From NCBI GenBank assembly GCA_041277045.1, contig JBGFSY010000001.1, positions 992,001-1,056,000 of the forward strand: 64,000 nt of DNA, in the 5' to 3' direction. The notes under the pieces are model-generated. The model saw only the letters and a list, made by a program, of their open reading frames with translations, was not told where the DNA came from and searched no databases. A program made the translations under genes and the position numbers. The DNA is from Reddybacter sp041277045. Lineage in GTDB: Bacteria > Pseudomonadota > Gammaproteobacteria > Pseudomonadales > Porticoccaceae. Numbering within the stretch: position 1 is the first letter of the stretch; each line of letters begins with the position of its first letter. This document shows positions 24,553-32,929 of this stretch, piece by piece.

Positions 24553-25527
24553 ATGAAGGATACCTGTCTGCGCATTGTTGAGCTTCTCGGCGATGGTGAA
24601 TACGTCTCTGGGGCGGTGTTAGGCGATGCTCTTGGCGTCAGTCGAACGGCGGTGTGGAAGCATCTCAATAAACTTGAAGGCTGGGGTGTGCTCATAGAGA
24701 AGGCTAAGGGTCGTGGCTACCGCATTACCGGTGGTATGGAGTTGTTATGCGAACAGCGAGTCCTCGATGGGATGTCCAAGCCGGCGCGACAGCTGCTTGA
24801 TGGTCTCCAGATTTTAGAAACAACTGATTCAACCAACGACGTTGTGCGCAGCGAAATAGGCAAGGATGCCGCACAGGGCTTTGTTTGCTTTGCTGAGCGT
24901 CAATCAGGTGGTCGTGGGCGGCACGGCCGACAGTGGGTGAGTCCTTTCGGACGCAACCTTTATATGTCGTTGTCGTGGCATTTCGACGAAGGTGCTGCAG
25001 CGCTGGAAGGTTTAAGTTTAGCAGTGGGTGTTGGCGTGGCGCGTGTCATCGAATCCTTTGGGGTCAGCAATGTAGCCCTTAAATGGCCAAACGACATACT
25101 TCTGGAAAAACAGAAAGTCGGTGGTGTTTTACTCGAGATGATGGGCGACCCCGTCGGCCGTTGTCAGGTGATAGTTGGTGTGGGTCTTAATCTCGGTATG
25201 ACAGAAGGTGCGCCAATTGATCAGCCTTGGGCTGATCTCGGTTCTCATGCGCAAATCGGTCGAAACCAGCTGGCGAGTGCATTGTTATCCGAGTTGTTAC
25301 CGATGCTTGATGGTTATTCCAGGGCAGGGTTTCCCAATTATCGTGCTCAGTGGGAGTCATATGATGCCTATCGCGATCGTCCGATTAAACTGCTCACCCG
25401 GCGCATGACGATTCAGGGTGTTGGTCGGGGTGTTAGCCACACGGGGGCGATCCAGATTGAAGTTGATGGTGTGATCGAGTCTTATTCCGGTGGTGAGATT
25501 AGTTTGCGGCCTATCGATGATTGTTGA
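24553..25527 (+). CDS. birA: Bifunctional biotin-protein ligase / biotin operon repressor
   Basis: BirA makes biotinyl-AMP, attaches biotin to the carboxyl carrier protein of acetyl-CoA carboxylase and, in full-length form, represses biotin synthesis genes. The 324-residue product has an N-terminal helix-turn-helix at about 17-45 (SGAVLGDALGVSRTAVWKHL). The catalytic loop GRGRHGRQW follows at 120-128, then KWPNDIL near 185 and a C-terminal SH3-like end (GEISLRPI). The DNA-binding domain argues for the repressor type. ATG at 24553 was chosen over an upstream frame start because MKDTCLRIVELL matches the family start. It overlaps coaX by 11 bases, as in Pseudomonas. Confidence 0.96.
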   Translation: MKDTCLRIVELLGDGEYVSGAVLGDALGVSRTAVWKHLNKLEGWGVLIEKAKGRGYRITGGMELLCEQRVLDGMSKPARQLLDGLQILETTDSTNDVVRSEIGKDAAQGFVCFAERQSGGRGRHGRQWVSPFGRNLYMSLSWHFDEGAAALEGLSLAVGVGVARVIESFGVSNVALKWPNDILLEKQKVGGVLLEMMGDPVGRCQVIVGVGLNLGMTEGAPIDQPWADLGSHAQIGRNQLASALLSELLPMLDGYSRAGFPNYRAQWESYDAYRDRPIKLLTRRMTIQGVGRGVSHTGAIQIEVDGVIESYSGGEISLRPIDDC

Positions 25528-26236
25528 TATCGATATTGGCAATACGCGCGCCAAATGGCGCCTGAGTTCGGAGGGTTCTGCCATCGAGCACGGCGTGCTC
25601 GATGCTCGGTGTAATGAGTGGACAGCGTTGCAGTCCTTACGCTCTTATCAGCCAGAGAGGGTCAGAGTTTCTAATGTAGCAGGTGGCGACGTTGCGGAAA
25701 GAGTCCGGCAGATTGCTGCTAAGGCCTTTGGCTTGGAGGTTGAATTTGCCGTGGCTTCCAAAGCCGTAGGTGAAGTCGTGTCGGGTTACGAGCAGCCAGA
25801 GCGACTTGGTGTTGATCGATGGCTTGCATTACTTTCCGGATGGGAGCTATTTCGTAGTCGATGCGTAGTCGTTGATGCTGGTAGTGCACTGACATTCGAT
25901 TTTCTGGATGAGCAGGCAAGGCATCTTGGGGGCTATATTATCCCTGGTCGACAAATGATGCTGGATTCCTTGTATGGGGGCACCAGTGGCGTTCGGTCTG
26001 GAGCGTCGCAAGCGGTGGCTTTGAATTACGGGCAAAATACCGACTCCGCTGTGCATAATGGTTGCCTGGCAATGACGATATCTTTGATCGAAAAAATGCT
26101 CAGTGTAGAGGGGTTGGGTATGAATAACTTGGTCCTTACGGGTGGGGATGCTCAGTCGTTGCTAGTGCATTTGCCTTCTTCTGTTGCCCATGTCCCTGAT
26201 TTGGTGCTTGATGGTTTAGCCTTGGCGCTGCCATAA
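25517..26236 (+). CDS. coaX: Type III pantothenate kinase
   Basis: CoaX phosphorylates pantothenate, the first step of coenzyme A synthesis, in the cytoplasm; type III enzymes are insensitive to CoA feedback. The 239-residue product has the phosphate-binding motif DIDIGNTRAKW at 4-14, the substrate motif ERLGVDRWLAL, the VVDAGSALTFD motif and GGYIIPGRQMM. The start ATG at 25517 lies inside the birA end and was chosen because the first motif begins three residues later. Translation is likely coupled to birA. The stop is followed immediately by a G-rich stretch and the next gene. Confidence 0.95.
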   Translation: MIVDIDIGNTRAKWRLSSEGSAIEHGVLDARCNEWTALQSLRSYQPERVRVSNVAGGDVAERVRQIAAKAFGLEVEFAVASKAVGEVVSGYEQPERLGVDRWLALLSGWELFRSRCVVVDAGSALTFDFLDEQARHLGGYIIPGRQMMLDSLYGGTSGVRSGASQAVALNYGQNTDSAVHNGCLAMTISLIEKMLSVEGLGMNNLVLTGGDAQSLLVHLPSSVAHVPDLVLDGLALALP

Positions 26237-26248
26237 GTGGGGGGGGGT

Positions 26249-27307
26249 ATGATTAAGTGGTTATTAGTTAGTGCCCTCCTGGTAAACCTGTTGGTCTTTT
26301 ACTGGCTCTCTTCCCAGTCTGCGCGAAGCGTTGAGAATAAACTTGGTTGGGAAGGGCTGTCTGCAGAGATAGTTCTACTGTCTGAGCTAAAAGTGATCCC
26401 ACCGGAGCGCTCTTTGTTAGCCGCCAAGTTGACTTTGGCTGAGGAGCTTGATGTGGTTGAGGAGACTTTCGTTGCAATTGGTATAGAGGAATACCCTGTT
26501 CGGGGGCCCGTAGAGAGTAAGGGGGGCTCATTATTGCAAAATAATGAAAATGGTGTAAAAACGAGGCTTGGTAAGACAGGCTCACTAAGTGCGGTGGCTT
26601 CCGAGGTCGAGCCAAAGATAGAATCAAAGATAGAATCAAAGATAGAATCAAAGATAGAATCAAAGATAGAATCAAAGATAGAATCAAAGATAGAATCAAA
26701 GATAGAATCAAAGATAGAATCAAAGATAGAATCAAAGATAGAACCAAAGATAGAACCAAAGATAGAACCAAAGATAGAACCAAAGATAATTGCTTTCAGG
26801 CAGGAGCCAGAAACAGAACTACCCTGTGTGCTAATGGGGCGCTTTGATAGTGAGCGGAATGCGGCAGGCCTGCTGGATAGGCTTGAAAGAGAGGTGGTAG
26901 TTACTGGGAAAATGCGACTCGTGAGCGAGGGCTTAGAGCGCTACCTGGTCTATATTCCACCATTTGAGACGCGAATAAAGGCGAAGCAGCACCAGTCAGT
27001 ATTAAGGGGTGATGGAATTAGAAGCTCTCTCTATTATAAGGGAGTATTGAAGAATGGGTTGTCACTAGGATTCTTTGCCTCGAAGGATAATGCGAGTCGC
27101 AGGTACGATAGTTTGTTAGCCGCGGGGTATGGCGTAAAGTTAAAACCAGTGGTAACTAAAATATCGAGACACTGGCTGGAGTTTGAGCGCCATGAGCTGG
27201 CGAAGTTGTCGCAGCTTTTTTGGCAGGATTTAGCGAAAGAGTTTCCGGATGTGCTCAGCAAGCCTGCCAAGTGTGCGAAGTCGCGTGAGCCTGAAAGAGA
27301 AGAATAA
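26249..27307 (+). CDS. SPOR-like membrane protein with KIES/KIEP repeat
   Basis: The 352-residue product has a single membrane anchor at about 2-20 and a short basic N-terminus (MIK), so most of it probably lies in the periplasm. Residues 123-178 are 14 tandem copies of KIES or KIEP. The C-terminal part from about 190 (CVLMGRFDSERNAAGLLDRL) contains GVLKNGLSLGFFASKDNASR, which resembles a SPOR domain, a fold that binds denuded peptidoglycan at division sites. The same position after coaX is held by a SPOR-like hypothetical gene in Pseudomonas (from memory). The ATG follows a run of nine G residues that would act as ribosome-binding site. A GTG directly after the coaX stop (26237) is an alternative start. 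Function is inferred only. Confidence 0.78.
   Translation: MIKWLLVSALLVNLLVFYWLSSQSARSVENKLGWEGLSAEIVLLSELKVIPPERSLLAAKLTLAEELDVVEETFVAIGIEEYPVRGPVESKGGSLLQNNENGVKTRLGKTGSLSAVASEVEPKIESKIESKIESKIESKIESKIESKIESKIESKIESKIESKIEPKIEPKIEPKIEPKIIAFRQEPETELPCVLMGRFDSERNAAGLLDRLEREVVVTGKMRLVSEGLERYLVYIPPFETRIKAKQHQSVLRGDGIRSSLYYKGVLKNGLSLGFFASKDNASRRYDSLLAAGYGVKLKPVVTKISRHWLEFERHELAKLSQLFWQDLAKEFPDVLSKPAKCAKSREPEREE
26615..26782 (+). repeat. 12-bp coding tandem repeat, 14 copies
   Basis: The unit AAGATAGAATCA is repeated ten times exactly, then four times as AAGATAGAACCA, and is followed by a partial unit. Each unit encodes Lys-Ile-Glu-Ser or Lys-Ile-Glu-Pro. Unit length is a multiple of three, so copy-number change alters protein length without a frameshift. 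Near-perfect identity of units indicates recent expansion by slippage. Confidence 0.97.
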
Positions 27308-27392
27308 GCAGCATAAAAGGGTCTTTTTCGAAGTATGAGTGTGGCTGCTGCAGTCGTCAGCCAATAAATTTATTAAATATGTGTTGTGGAGG

Positions 27393-27421
27393 TTGCTTCC
27401 CGTGAAGACTTCCCCTAGAAT
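27393..27421 (+). promoter_or_regulatory. Candidate promoter of the tRNA-tuf operon
   Basis: TTGCTT at 27393-27398 and TAGAAT at 27416-27421 are separated by 17 bases and followed by the discriminator CGCGCATCC. It lies 24 bases before the first tRNA and shares its -10 box with the rRNA promoters. Confidence 0.65.
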
Positions 27422-27445
27422 CGCGCATCCTTTTTAGGGTAATAC

Positions 27446-27521
27446 GCTGGCGTAGCTCAGTAGGTAGAGCAGCTGACTTGTAATCAGCCGGTCGGGGGTT
27501 CGACTCCTCTCGCCAGCTCCA
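27446..27521 (+). tRNA. tRNA-Thr (TGT)
   Basis: The 76-base cloverleaf begins GCTGGCGTAGCTCAGTAGG and ends CCAGCTCCA with encoded CCA. The anticodon loop CTTGTAA carries TGT. It is the first of four tRNAs before tuf, an arrangement known from E. coli and Pseudomonas. Confidence 0.96.
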
Positions 27522-27610
27522 GTTTTTCTTGTGTCGTTCCTGCCAGGGCAGGAGCGGTATGCTTTGTTGACATTGGCTGTCAGAGCAAGGAAAATGCACG
27601 ACCTTTTTGG

Positions 27611-27694
27611 GGAGGGGTTCCCGAGTGGCCAAAGGGATCAGACTGTAAATCTGACGCGTAAGCTTCGGTGGTTCGAATCCACCCCCCTCCACCA
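27611..27694 (+). tRNA. tRNA-Tyr (GTA)
   Basis: The 84-base tRNA with a long variable arm begins GGAGGGGTTCCCGAGTGG and ends CCCCTCCACCA. The anticodon loop CTGTAAA carries GTA. Confidence 0.96.
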
Positions 27695-27750
27695 TATTAT
27701 TGCAGATGATGAGCTGGGCTAGCTTGTCGCGGGCGCAAGCGGGTAGCGTT

Positions 27751-27824
<74 letters not shown>

Positions 27825-27850
27825 AGCCGCGCTCAGTTAGGTTTATTGCG

Positions 27851-27925
<75 letters not shown>

Positions 27926-28009
27926 CATTGATTGATAGCGCCGAGTTTAGGCTGGGTTGCGTTGGTTTGTTTTAGTTGTTTAGATGGTCCTGATTCGAGG
28001 AGAGCGGCA

Positions 28010-29233
<1,224 letters not shown>

Positions 29234-29253
29234 GTTCGATGCGTTAATCAGTC

Positions 29254-29290
29254 AACAACAGTCAGGTGTTCTCACTCTGGCTGTTGTTGT
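29254..29290 (+). other. Hairpin between tuf copy 1 and tRNA-Trp
   Basis: CAACAACAG at 29254-29262 pairs perfectly with CTGTTGTTG at 29282-29290, with a 19-base loop that can pair further (TCAG/CTG). No T-run follows, so it is more likely a processing or weak attenuation site than a full terminator. Confidence 0.45.
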
Positions 29291-29330
29291 ATTGTCTGAA
29301 AGTCGCAGGTAAGTTCGAGATCAAGTTTAT

Positions 29331-29406
29331 AGGCCAGTAGTTCAATTGGTAGAGCATCGGTCTCCAAAACCGGCTGTTGGGGGTTCGAGTCCCTCCTGGC
29401 CTGCCA
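29331..29406 (+). tRNA. tRNA-Trp (CCA)
   Basis: The 76-base tRNA begins AGGCCAGTAGTTCAATTGG and ends TGGCCTGCCA. The anticodon loop CTCCAAA carries CCA. It lies between tuf and secE, the same order as in E. coli and Pseudomonas. Confidence 0.96.
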
Positions 29407-29425
29407 AAATAACCAGGCGAAGCAA

Positions 29426-29794
29426 ATGAGTGCTGCAACAGACGAAAAACAATACCGCCTCGATGGTGCCAAGTGGTCGCTAATAGCGTTTCTCGTTGGC
29501 GGCGCTATTTATGGTAACTACTACTTTTCTGCAGAGCCCTTGCTTTATAGGGTTCTTGTGTTACTCGTTGTTGCGATAGTTGCTGGCGGAGTTGCGTTGC
29601 AGACAGCTAAAGGCGCCGATTTTTGGTCGCTTGCCAAAGGGGCGAAAACTGAAGCGAGCCGAGTTGTTTGGCCGACGCGGCAGGAGCGCAATCAGACCAC
29701 GCTGGTGGTTGTGGCTTTTGTGCTGGTGATGGCTCTTTTGCTGTGGGGCCTTGATGCATTTTTTGGCTGGTTAGCCGCGATGATAATAGGGTAG
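29426..29794 (+). CDS. secE: Preprotein translocase subunit SecE
   Basis: SecE clamps SecY in the inner-membrane translocon. The 122-residue product is of the long gammaproteobacterial type with three membrane segments, at about 17-35, 39-59 and 93-118. The conserved amphipathic region EASRVVWPTRQERNQTT lies at about 76-92. It is followed after five bases by nusG, the near-universal secE-nusG pair. The ATG is preceded by AGGCGA, just downstream of tRNA-Trp. The partner gene secY is at 57693 in this window. Confidence 0.96.
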   Translation: MSAATDEKQYRLDGAKWSLIAFLVGGAIYGNYYFSAEPLLYRVLVLLVVAIVAGGVALQTAKGADFWSLAKGAKTEASRVVWPTRQERNQTTLVVVAFVLVMALLLWGLDAFFGWLAAMIIG

Positions 29795-29799
29795 GCGTT

Positions 29800-30333
29800 A
29801 TGTCGAAGCGTTGGTATGTGGTGCATGCTTATTCGGGCTACGAAAAAAAGGTCGCTCTTGCGATAAAAGAGCGCGTAGATCTTGCGGGTATGGAAGATCT
29901 GTTTGGTGAAATACTGGTGCCAACAGAAGAGGTTGTCGAAATTCGTGGCGGGCAGAAGCGCAAGAGCGAGCGTAAATTCTTCCCCGGCTACGTTCTGGTG
30001 CAAATGGAGCTAAGTGACGATACTTGGCACTTGATTAAAGAAACCCCTCGTGTGATGGGGTTTATTGGCGGCAAGGCGGATAAGCCAGCGCCTATTACGG
30101 AGCGTGAAGCGGATGCAATCCTTGCCCGCGTCCATGACTCAGAAGAGAAGCCGCGGCCGAAAACCTTGTTCGAGCCCGGTGAGATGATTCGGGTTATTGA
30201 TGGGCCCTTCAACGACTTCAACGCGACAGTTGAAGAGGTGAATTACGATAAGAGTAAACTGCGGGTTGCGGTCACCATTTTTGGTCGCTCTACTCCGGTT
30301 GAGCTAGATTTTACGCAGGTCGAAAAGGCCTGA
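29800..30333 (+). CDS. nusG: Transcription termination/antitermination protein NusG
   Basis: NusG binds RNA polymerase, couples it to the ribosome or Rho and takes part in rRNA antitermination. The 177-residue product shows the NGN domain (KRWYVVHAYSGYEKKVA at 3-19, FFPGYVLVQM near 61-70). A C-terminal KOW domain follows (FEPGEMIRVIDGPFNDFNATV from about 125). It directly follows secE and precedes the L11 operon. Its role fits the two boxA-bearing rRNA operons upstream. Confidence 0.98.
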   Translation: MSKRWYVVHAYSGYEKKVALAIKERVDLAGMEDLFGEILVPTEEVVEIRGGQKRKSERKFFPGYVLVQMELSDDTWHLIKETPRVMGFIGGKADKPAPITEREADAILARVHDSEEKPRPKTLFEPGEMIRVIDGPFNDFNATVEEVNYDKSKLRVAVTIFGRSTPVELDFTQVEKA

Positions 30334-30419
30334 TATTAACCTCGCCGTAAGGCGGGACGGGAAGCCGAAGACGGGTTTGTTAGAGCCCTGAGGCGTTACA
30401 CCCATACGGAGAAAGTAAG

Positions 30420-30851
30420 ATGGCTAAGAAAGTAGAAGCTTATATCAAGCTGCAGGTTGCTGCAGGACAGGCAAACCCAAGCCCCCCTGTTGGTCCAGCT
30501 CTGGGTCAGCACGGTGTTAATATCATGGAATTCTGTAAGGCATTTAATGCCCAGACTCAAAGCATTGAACCTGGCTTGCCAATTCCTGTAGTTATCACGG
30601 TTTATGCCGATCGCAGCTTTACCTTTATTCAGAAAACACCACCGGCTTCAGTTTTGCTGCGCAAGGCCGCAGGCATTCAGAAAGGCAGTGGTCGTCCAAA
30701 TACCGAAAAGGTTGGCAAGGTCACTCGTGCCCAGCTAGAAGATATTGCCACGCAAAAAATGCCCGACCTGACGGCAGCTGATATGGATGCTGCGGTACGT
30801 ACAATTGCAGGCTCTGCTCGTAGTGCTGGTCTTGAAGTGGAGGGTGTGTAA
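30420..30851 (+). CDS. rplK: Ribosomal protein L11
   Basis: L11 forms the stalk base of the 50S subunit and is needed for RelA activation. The 143-residue length is standard. The N-terminal proline-rich segment ANPSPPVGPALGQHGVNIM and the 23S-binding C-terminal half (GRPNTEKVGKVTRAQLEDIA) are clear. The ATG follows GGAGAAAG. The 86-base leader from nusG may hold the L1 binding site that regulates this pair in E. coli; I could not define it. The stop overlaps the rplA ATG by one base (TAATG). Confidence 0.98.
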   Translation: MAKKVEAYIKLQVAAGQANPSPPVGPALGQHGVNIMEFCKAFNAQTQSIEPGLPIPVVITVYADRSFTFIQKTPPASVLLRKAAGIQKGSGRPNTEKVGKVTRAQLEDIATQKMPDLTAADMDAAVRTIAGSARSAGLEVEGV

Positions 30852-31546
30852 TGGGCAAGTTAACAAAACGCCAGCGTTTGATTGAAGAGAAAATTGAACA
30901 CGGCAAGCTATACCCTGTTGAAGCAGCTCTCGAGTTGCTGAAGTCTCTGCCTCAGGGCGGATTTGCACAAACAGTTGATGTTGCGATTAACCTTGGTGTT
31001 GATCCGCGCAAATCGGATCAGGCAGTTCGTGGCGCAACTACCTTGCCCAACGGCACAGGCAAAGATGTCAAAGTTGCCGTGTTTGCTCAAGGCGCCAATG
31101 CAGATGCTGCGCGTGAAGCGGGTGCAGATCTGGTTGGTATGGAAGATCTCGCTGAGCAAATCAAAGGTGGCGATTTAAACTTCGGCGTTGTTATCGCCAG
31201 CCCCGATGCCATGCGTGTTGTTGGTCAGCTGGGTCAAATCCTCGGCCCCCGTGGTCTTATGCCCAACCCTAAAACGGGTACCGTTACTCCTGATGTGGCG
31301 ACAGCGGTTAAGAACGCTAAAGCGGGTCAGGTGCGTTATCGCACAGATAAAAACGGTATTATTCACGGTGGTATCGGCAGTATTTCTTTCGAGCCCGCAG
31401 CGATTAAGCAAAATCTTGAAGCGCTTATTGCAGACCTTTACAAAGCGAAGCCGGCTTCTGCAAAGGGCATTTATTTGAAGAAAATCACGGTATCCACCAC
31501 CATGGGTCCGGGCTTATTAATTGATCAGTCCTCTCTCGAAAGCTAG
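30851..31546 (+). CDS. rplA: Ribosomal protein L1
   Basis: L1 binds 23S rRNA at the L1 stalk and helps release tRNA from the E site. The 231-residue product has typical motifs: LTKRQRLIEEKIE at the start, AINLGVDPRKSDQAVRG, and the C-terminal TTMGPGLLIDQ. Its ATG overlaps the rplK stop, consistent with translational coupling, which underlies autogenous control by L1 in E. coli. No terminator is evident before the L10 leader. Confidence 0.98.
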   Translation: MGKLTKRQRLIEEKIEHGKLYPVEAALELLKSLPQGGFAQTVDVAINLGVDPRKSDQAVRGATTLPNGTGKDVKVAVFAQGANADAAREAGADLVGMEDLAEQIKGGDLNFGVVIASPDAMRVVGQLGQILGPRGLMPNPKTGTVTPDVATAVKNAKAGQVRYRTDKNGIIHGGIGSISFEPAAIKQNLEALIADLYKAKPASAKGIYLKKITVSTTMGPGLLIDQSSLES

Positions 31547-31796
31547 AGGGCTTTAAAAAGACTTTGGGGTTCACACTTCGTTTGGAGTGAGAGCCGTTAA
31601 AGACCGCAGGTGCCGACCGGTTTAATTGTGGCGTTAAGATAGTTATTTGATCTGTTGACGTCGCGGCCCGCGCAAACGGTGTGACCCGATTCAGTTATTA
31701 CAACTGGGTTTGATCACCGAATATGTTTTACTCGGCAGTTCTGAGTGAAGCTTAACTGGGATTAGTTTCAACTAATCAAACCCAGGAGACAATGTT
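31547..31796 (+). promoter_or_regulatory. Candidate L10 leader region of the rplJL-rpoBC transcript
   Basis: The 250-base untranslated gap before rplJ is long for this cluster and lies where E. coli has the leader bound by L10-L12 for translational feedback. Several short inverted segments are visible (such as AACTGGGTTTGATCA and GATTAGTTTCAACTAATC), but I did not derive a full fold. The call rests on position and length only. Confidence 0.45.
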
Positions 31797-32327
31797 ATGG
31801 CATTAAATCTCGAAGACAAGAAAGCGATCGTCGCAGACGTTAACGAGACTGCCAGCAACGCTGTGTCACTTGTTGTTGCCGATGCGAGGGGAGTCAATGT
31901 TGTTGATCTGACGGAGTTGCGCAAGCAAGCCCGTGAAAACAACGTCGACCTTCGTATTGTCAAAAACTCATTGGCTAAGCGTGCGTTTGAAGGCACTGAA
32001 TTCGAGTGCATTGAAGGCGCATTAGCTGGGCCGTCGCTGTTTGGATTTTCCATGGAAGATCCAGGTGCGGCAGCTCGCCTGTTCAAAGATTTCGCGAAAA
32101 CTAACGAAAAATTTGAAGTTAAGGCTTTGTCGATTAGTGGCCAATTACTTGAAAAAGAGCAACTTGATGTACTGGCTAGCCTACCTACGCTTGAGCAAGC
32201 GCTGGGTCAGCTGGTGAGTGTGATGATTGCTCCGGTAACCAAGTTGGTACGTACCTTCAATGAGGTGCCAACAAAAGTTACACGCGTTGTTGCAGCCGTT
32301 CGAGACCAAAAACAAGACGCCGCTTAA
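31797..32327 (+). CDS. rplJ: Ribosomal protein L10
   Basis: L10 anchors the L7/L12 dimers to the 50S stalk and, with them, represses its own mRNA in E. coli. The 176-residue product has the rRNA-binding N-terminus (NLEDKKAIVADVNETA, RVKNS-like RIVKNSLAKRAFEGT). A C-terminal helix carrying the L12 docking sites follows. The ATG comes after AGGAGACA. The gap to rplL is 45 bases, so both are co-translated from one mRNA. Confidence 0.98.
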   Translation: MALNLEDKKAIVADVNETASNAVSLVVADARGVNVVDLTELRKQARENNVDLRIVKNSLAKRAFEGTEFECIEGALAGPSLFGFSMEDPGAAARLFKDFAKTNEKFEVKALSISGQLLEKEQLDVLASLPTLEQALGQLVSVMIAPVTKLVRTFNEVPTKVTRVVAAVRDQKQDAA

Positions 32328-32372
32328 GCGGTATCTTAAATTCAGTAACTAACTAAATCGGGAGATTGAGTG

Positions 32373-32753
32373 ATGGCTCTATCTAAAGATGATATCTTAA
32401 ATGCAATTGCAGAAATGAGCGTAATGGAAGTTGTTGAGCTCGTTGAAGCAATGGAAGAAAAATTTGGCGTATCGGCAGCCGCTGCCGTTGCCGTTGCAGC
32501 ACCAGCCGCTGGTGGTGACGCCGGTGACGCCGCTGAAGAGCAAACAGAATTTGATGTTATACTGGCATCAATTGGTGACAAGAAAATCAACGTCATCAAA
32601 GCTGTTCGTGCGATTACGGGCCTCGGTCTGAAAGAAGCCAAAGCAATGGTTGACGGTGCTCCGTCTGCTGTTAAAGAAGGCGCTTCTAAGGACGACGCCG
32701 AAGCTGCTAAAGCTCAGTTGGAAGAAGCTGGCGCAACTGTCGAACTTAAGTAA
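32373..32753 (+). CDS. rplL: Ribosomal protein L7/L12
   Basis: L7/L12 is the multi-copy stalk protein that recruits translation GTPases. The 126-residue product has the N-terminal dimerisation helices (MALSKDDILNAIAEMSVMEV), an alanine-rich hinge at about 35-52 and the factor-binding C-terminal domain with GLGLKEAKAMVDGAP. ATG at 32373 is chosen over an in-frame GTG one codon earlier because MALSKDD is the family start. It is followed by a hairpin attenuator before rpoB. Confidence 0.98.
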   Translation: MALSKDDILNAIAEMSVMEVVELVEAMEEKFGVSAAAAVAVAAPAAGGDAGDAAEEQTEFDVILASIGDKKINVIKAVRAITGLGLKEAKAMVDGAPSAVKEGASKDDAEAAKAQLEEAGATVELK

Positions 32754-32793
32754 GTTTTCGCGCTTTATGGCGAAAGTCTGATGGTTCAGACAC

Positions 32794-32824
32794 AAAGGCT
32801 GGTGGGTTATCCCACCGGCCTTTT
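32794..32824 (+). terminator. Attenuator hairpin between rplL and rpoB
   Basis: A 13-bp stem (AAAGGCTGGTGGG with CCCACCGGCCTTT, one G-T pair) around the loop TTAT ends in four T residues. In E. coli a partial terminator at this place lowers rpoBC expression relative to the ribosomal genes. The short T-run fits partial read-through. Confidence 0.8.
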
Positions 32825-32929
32825 ACCGCTTTCAGTCTCTGGCTTTTAAAGCTGCCAGATTTCTTTAAAAAGCGGGCGTACAGGTAAGAATTTTTTTATT
32901 CGCAAGGGTTTACGAGTCGGGGAAACTAT

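Noticed and set aside
26615..26782. Possible CRISPR-like array
   Set aside because: The units are 12 bp, directly abutting, without spacers, and lie in a coding frame.
26268..26783. Hydrophobic antisense frame of repeated LSLI units over the SPOR-like gene
   Set aside because: It is the reverse reading of the 12-bp repeat; the plus-strand frame has the membrane anchor, the SPOR-like end and operon context.
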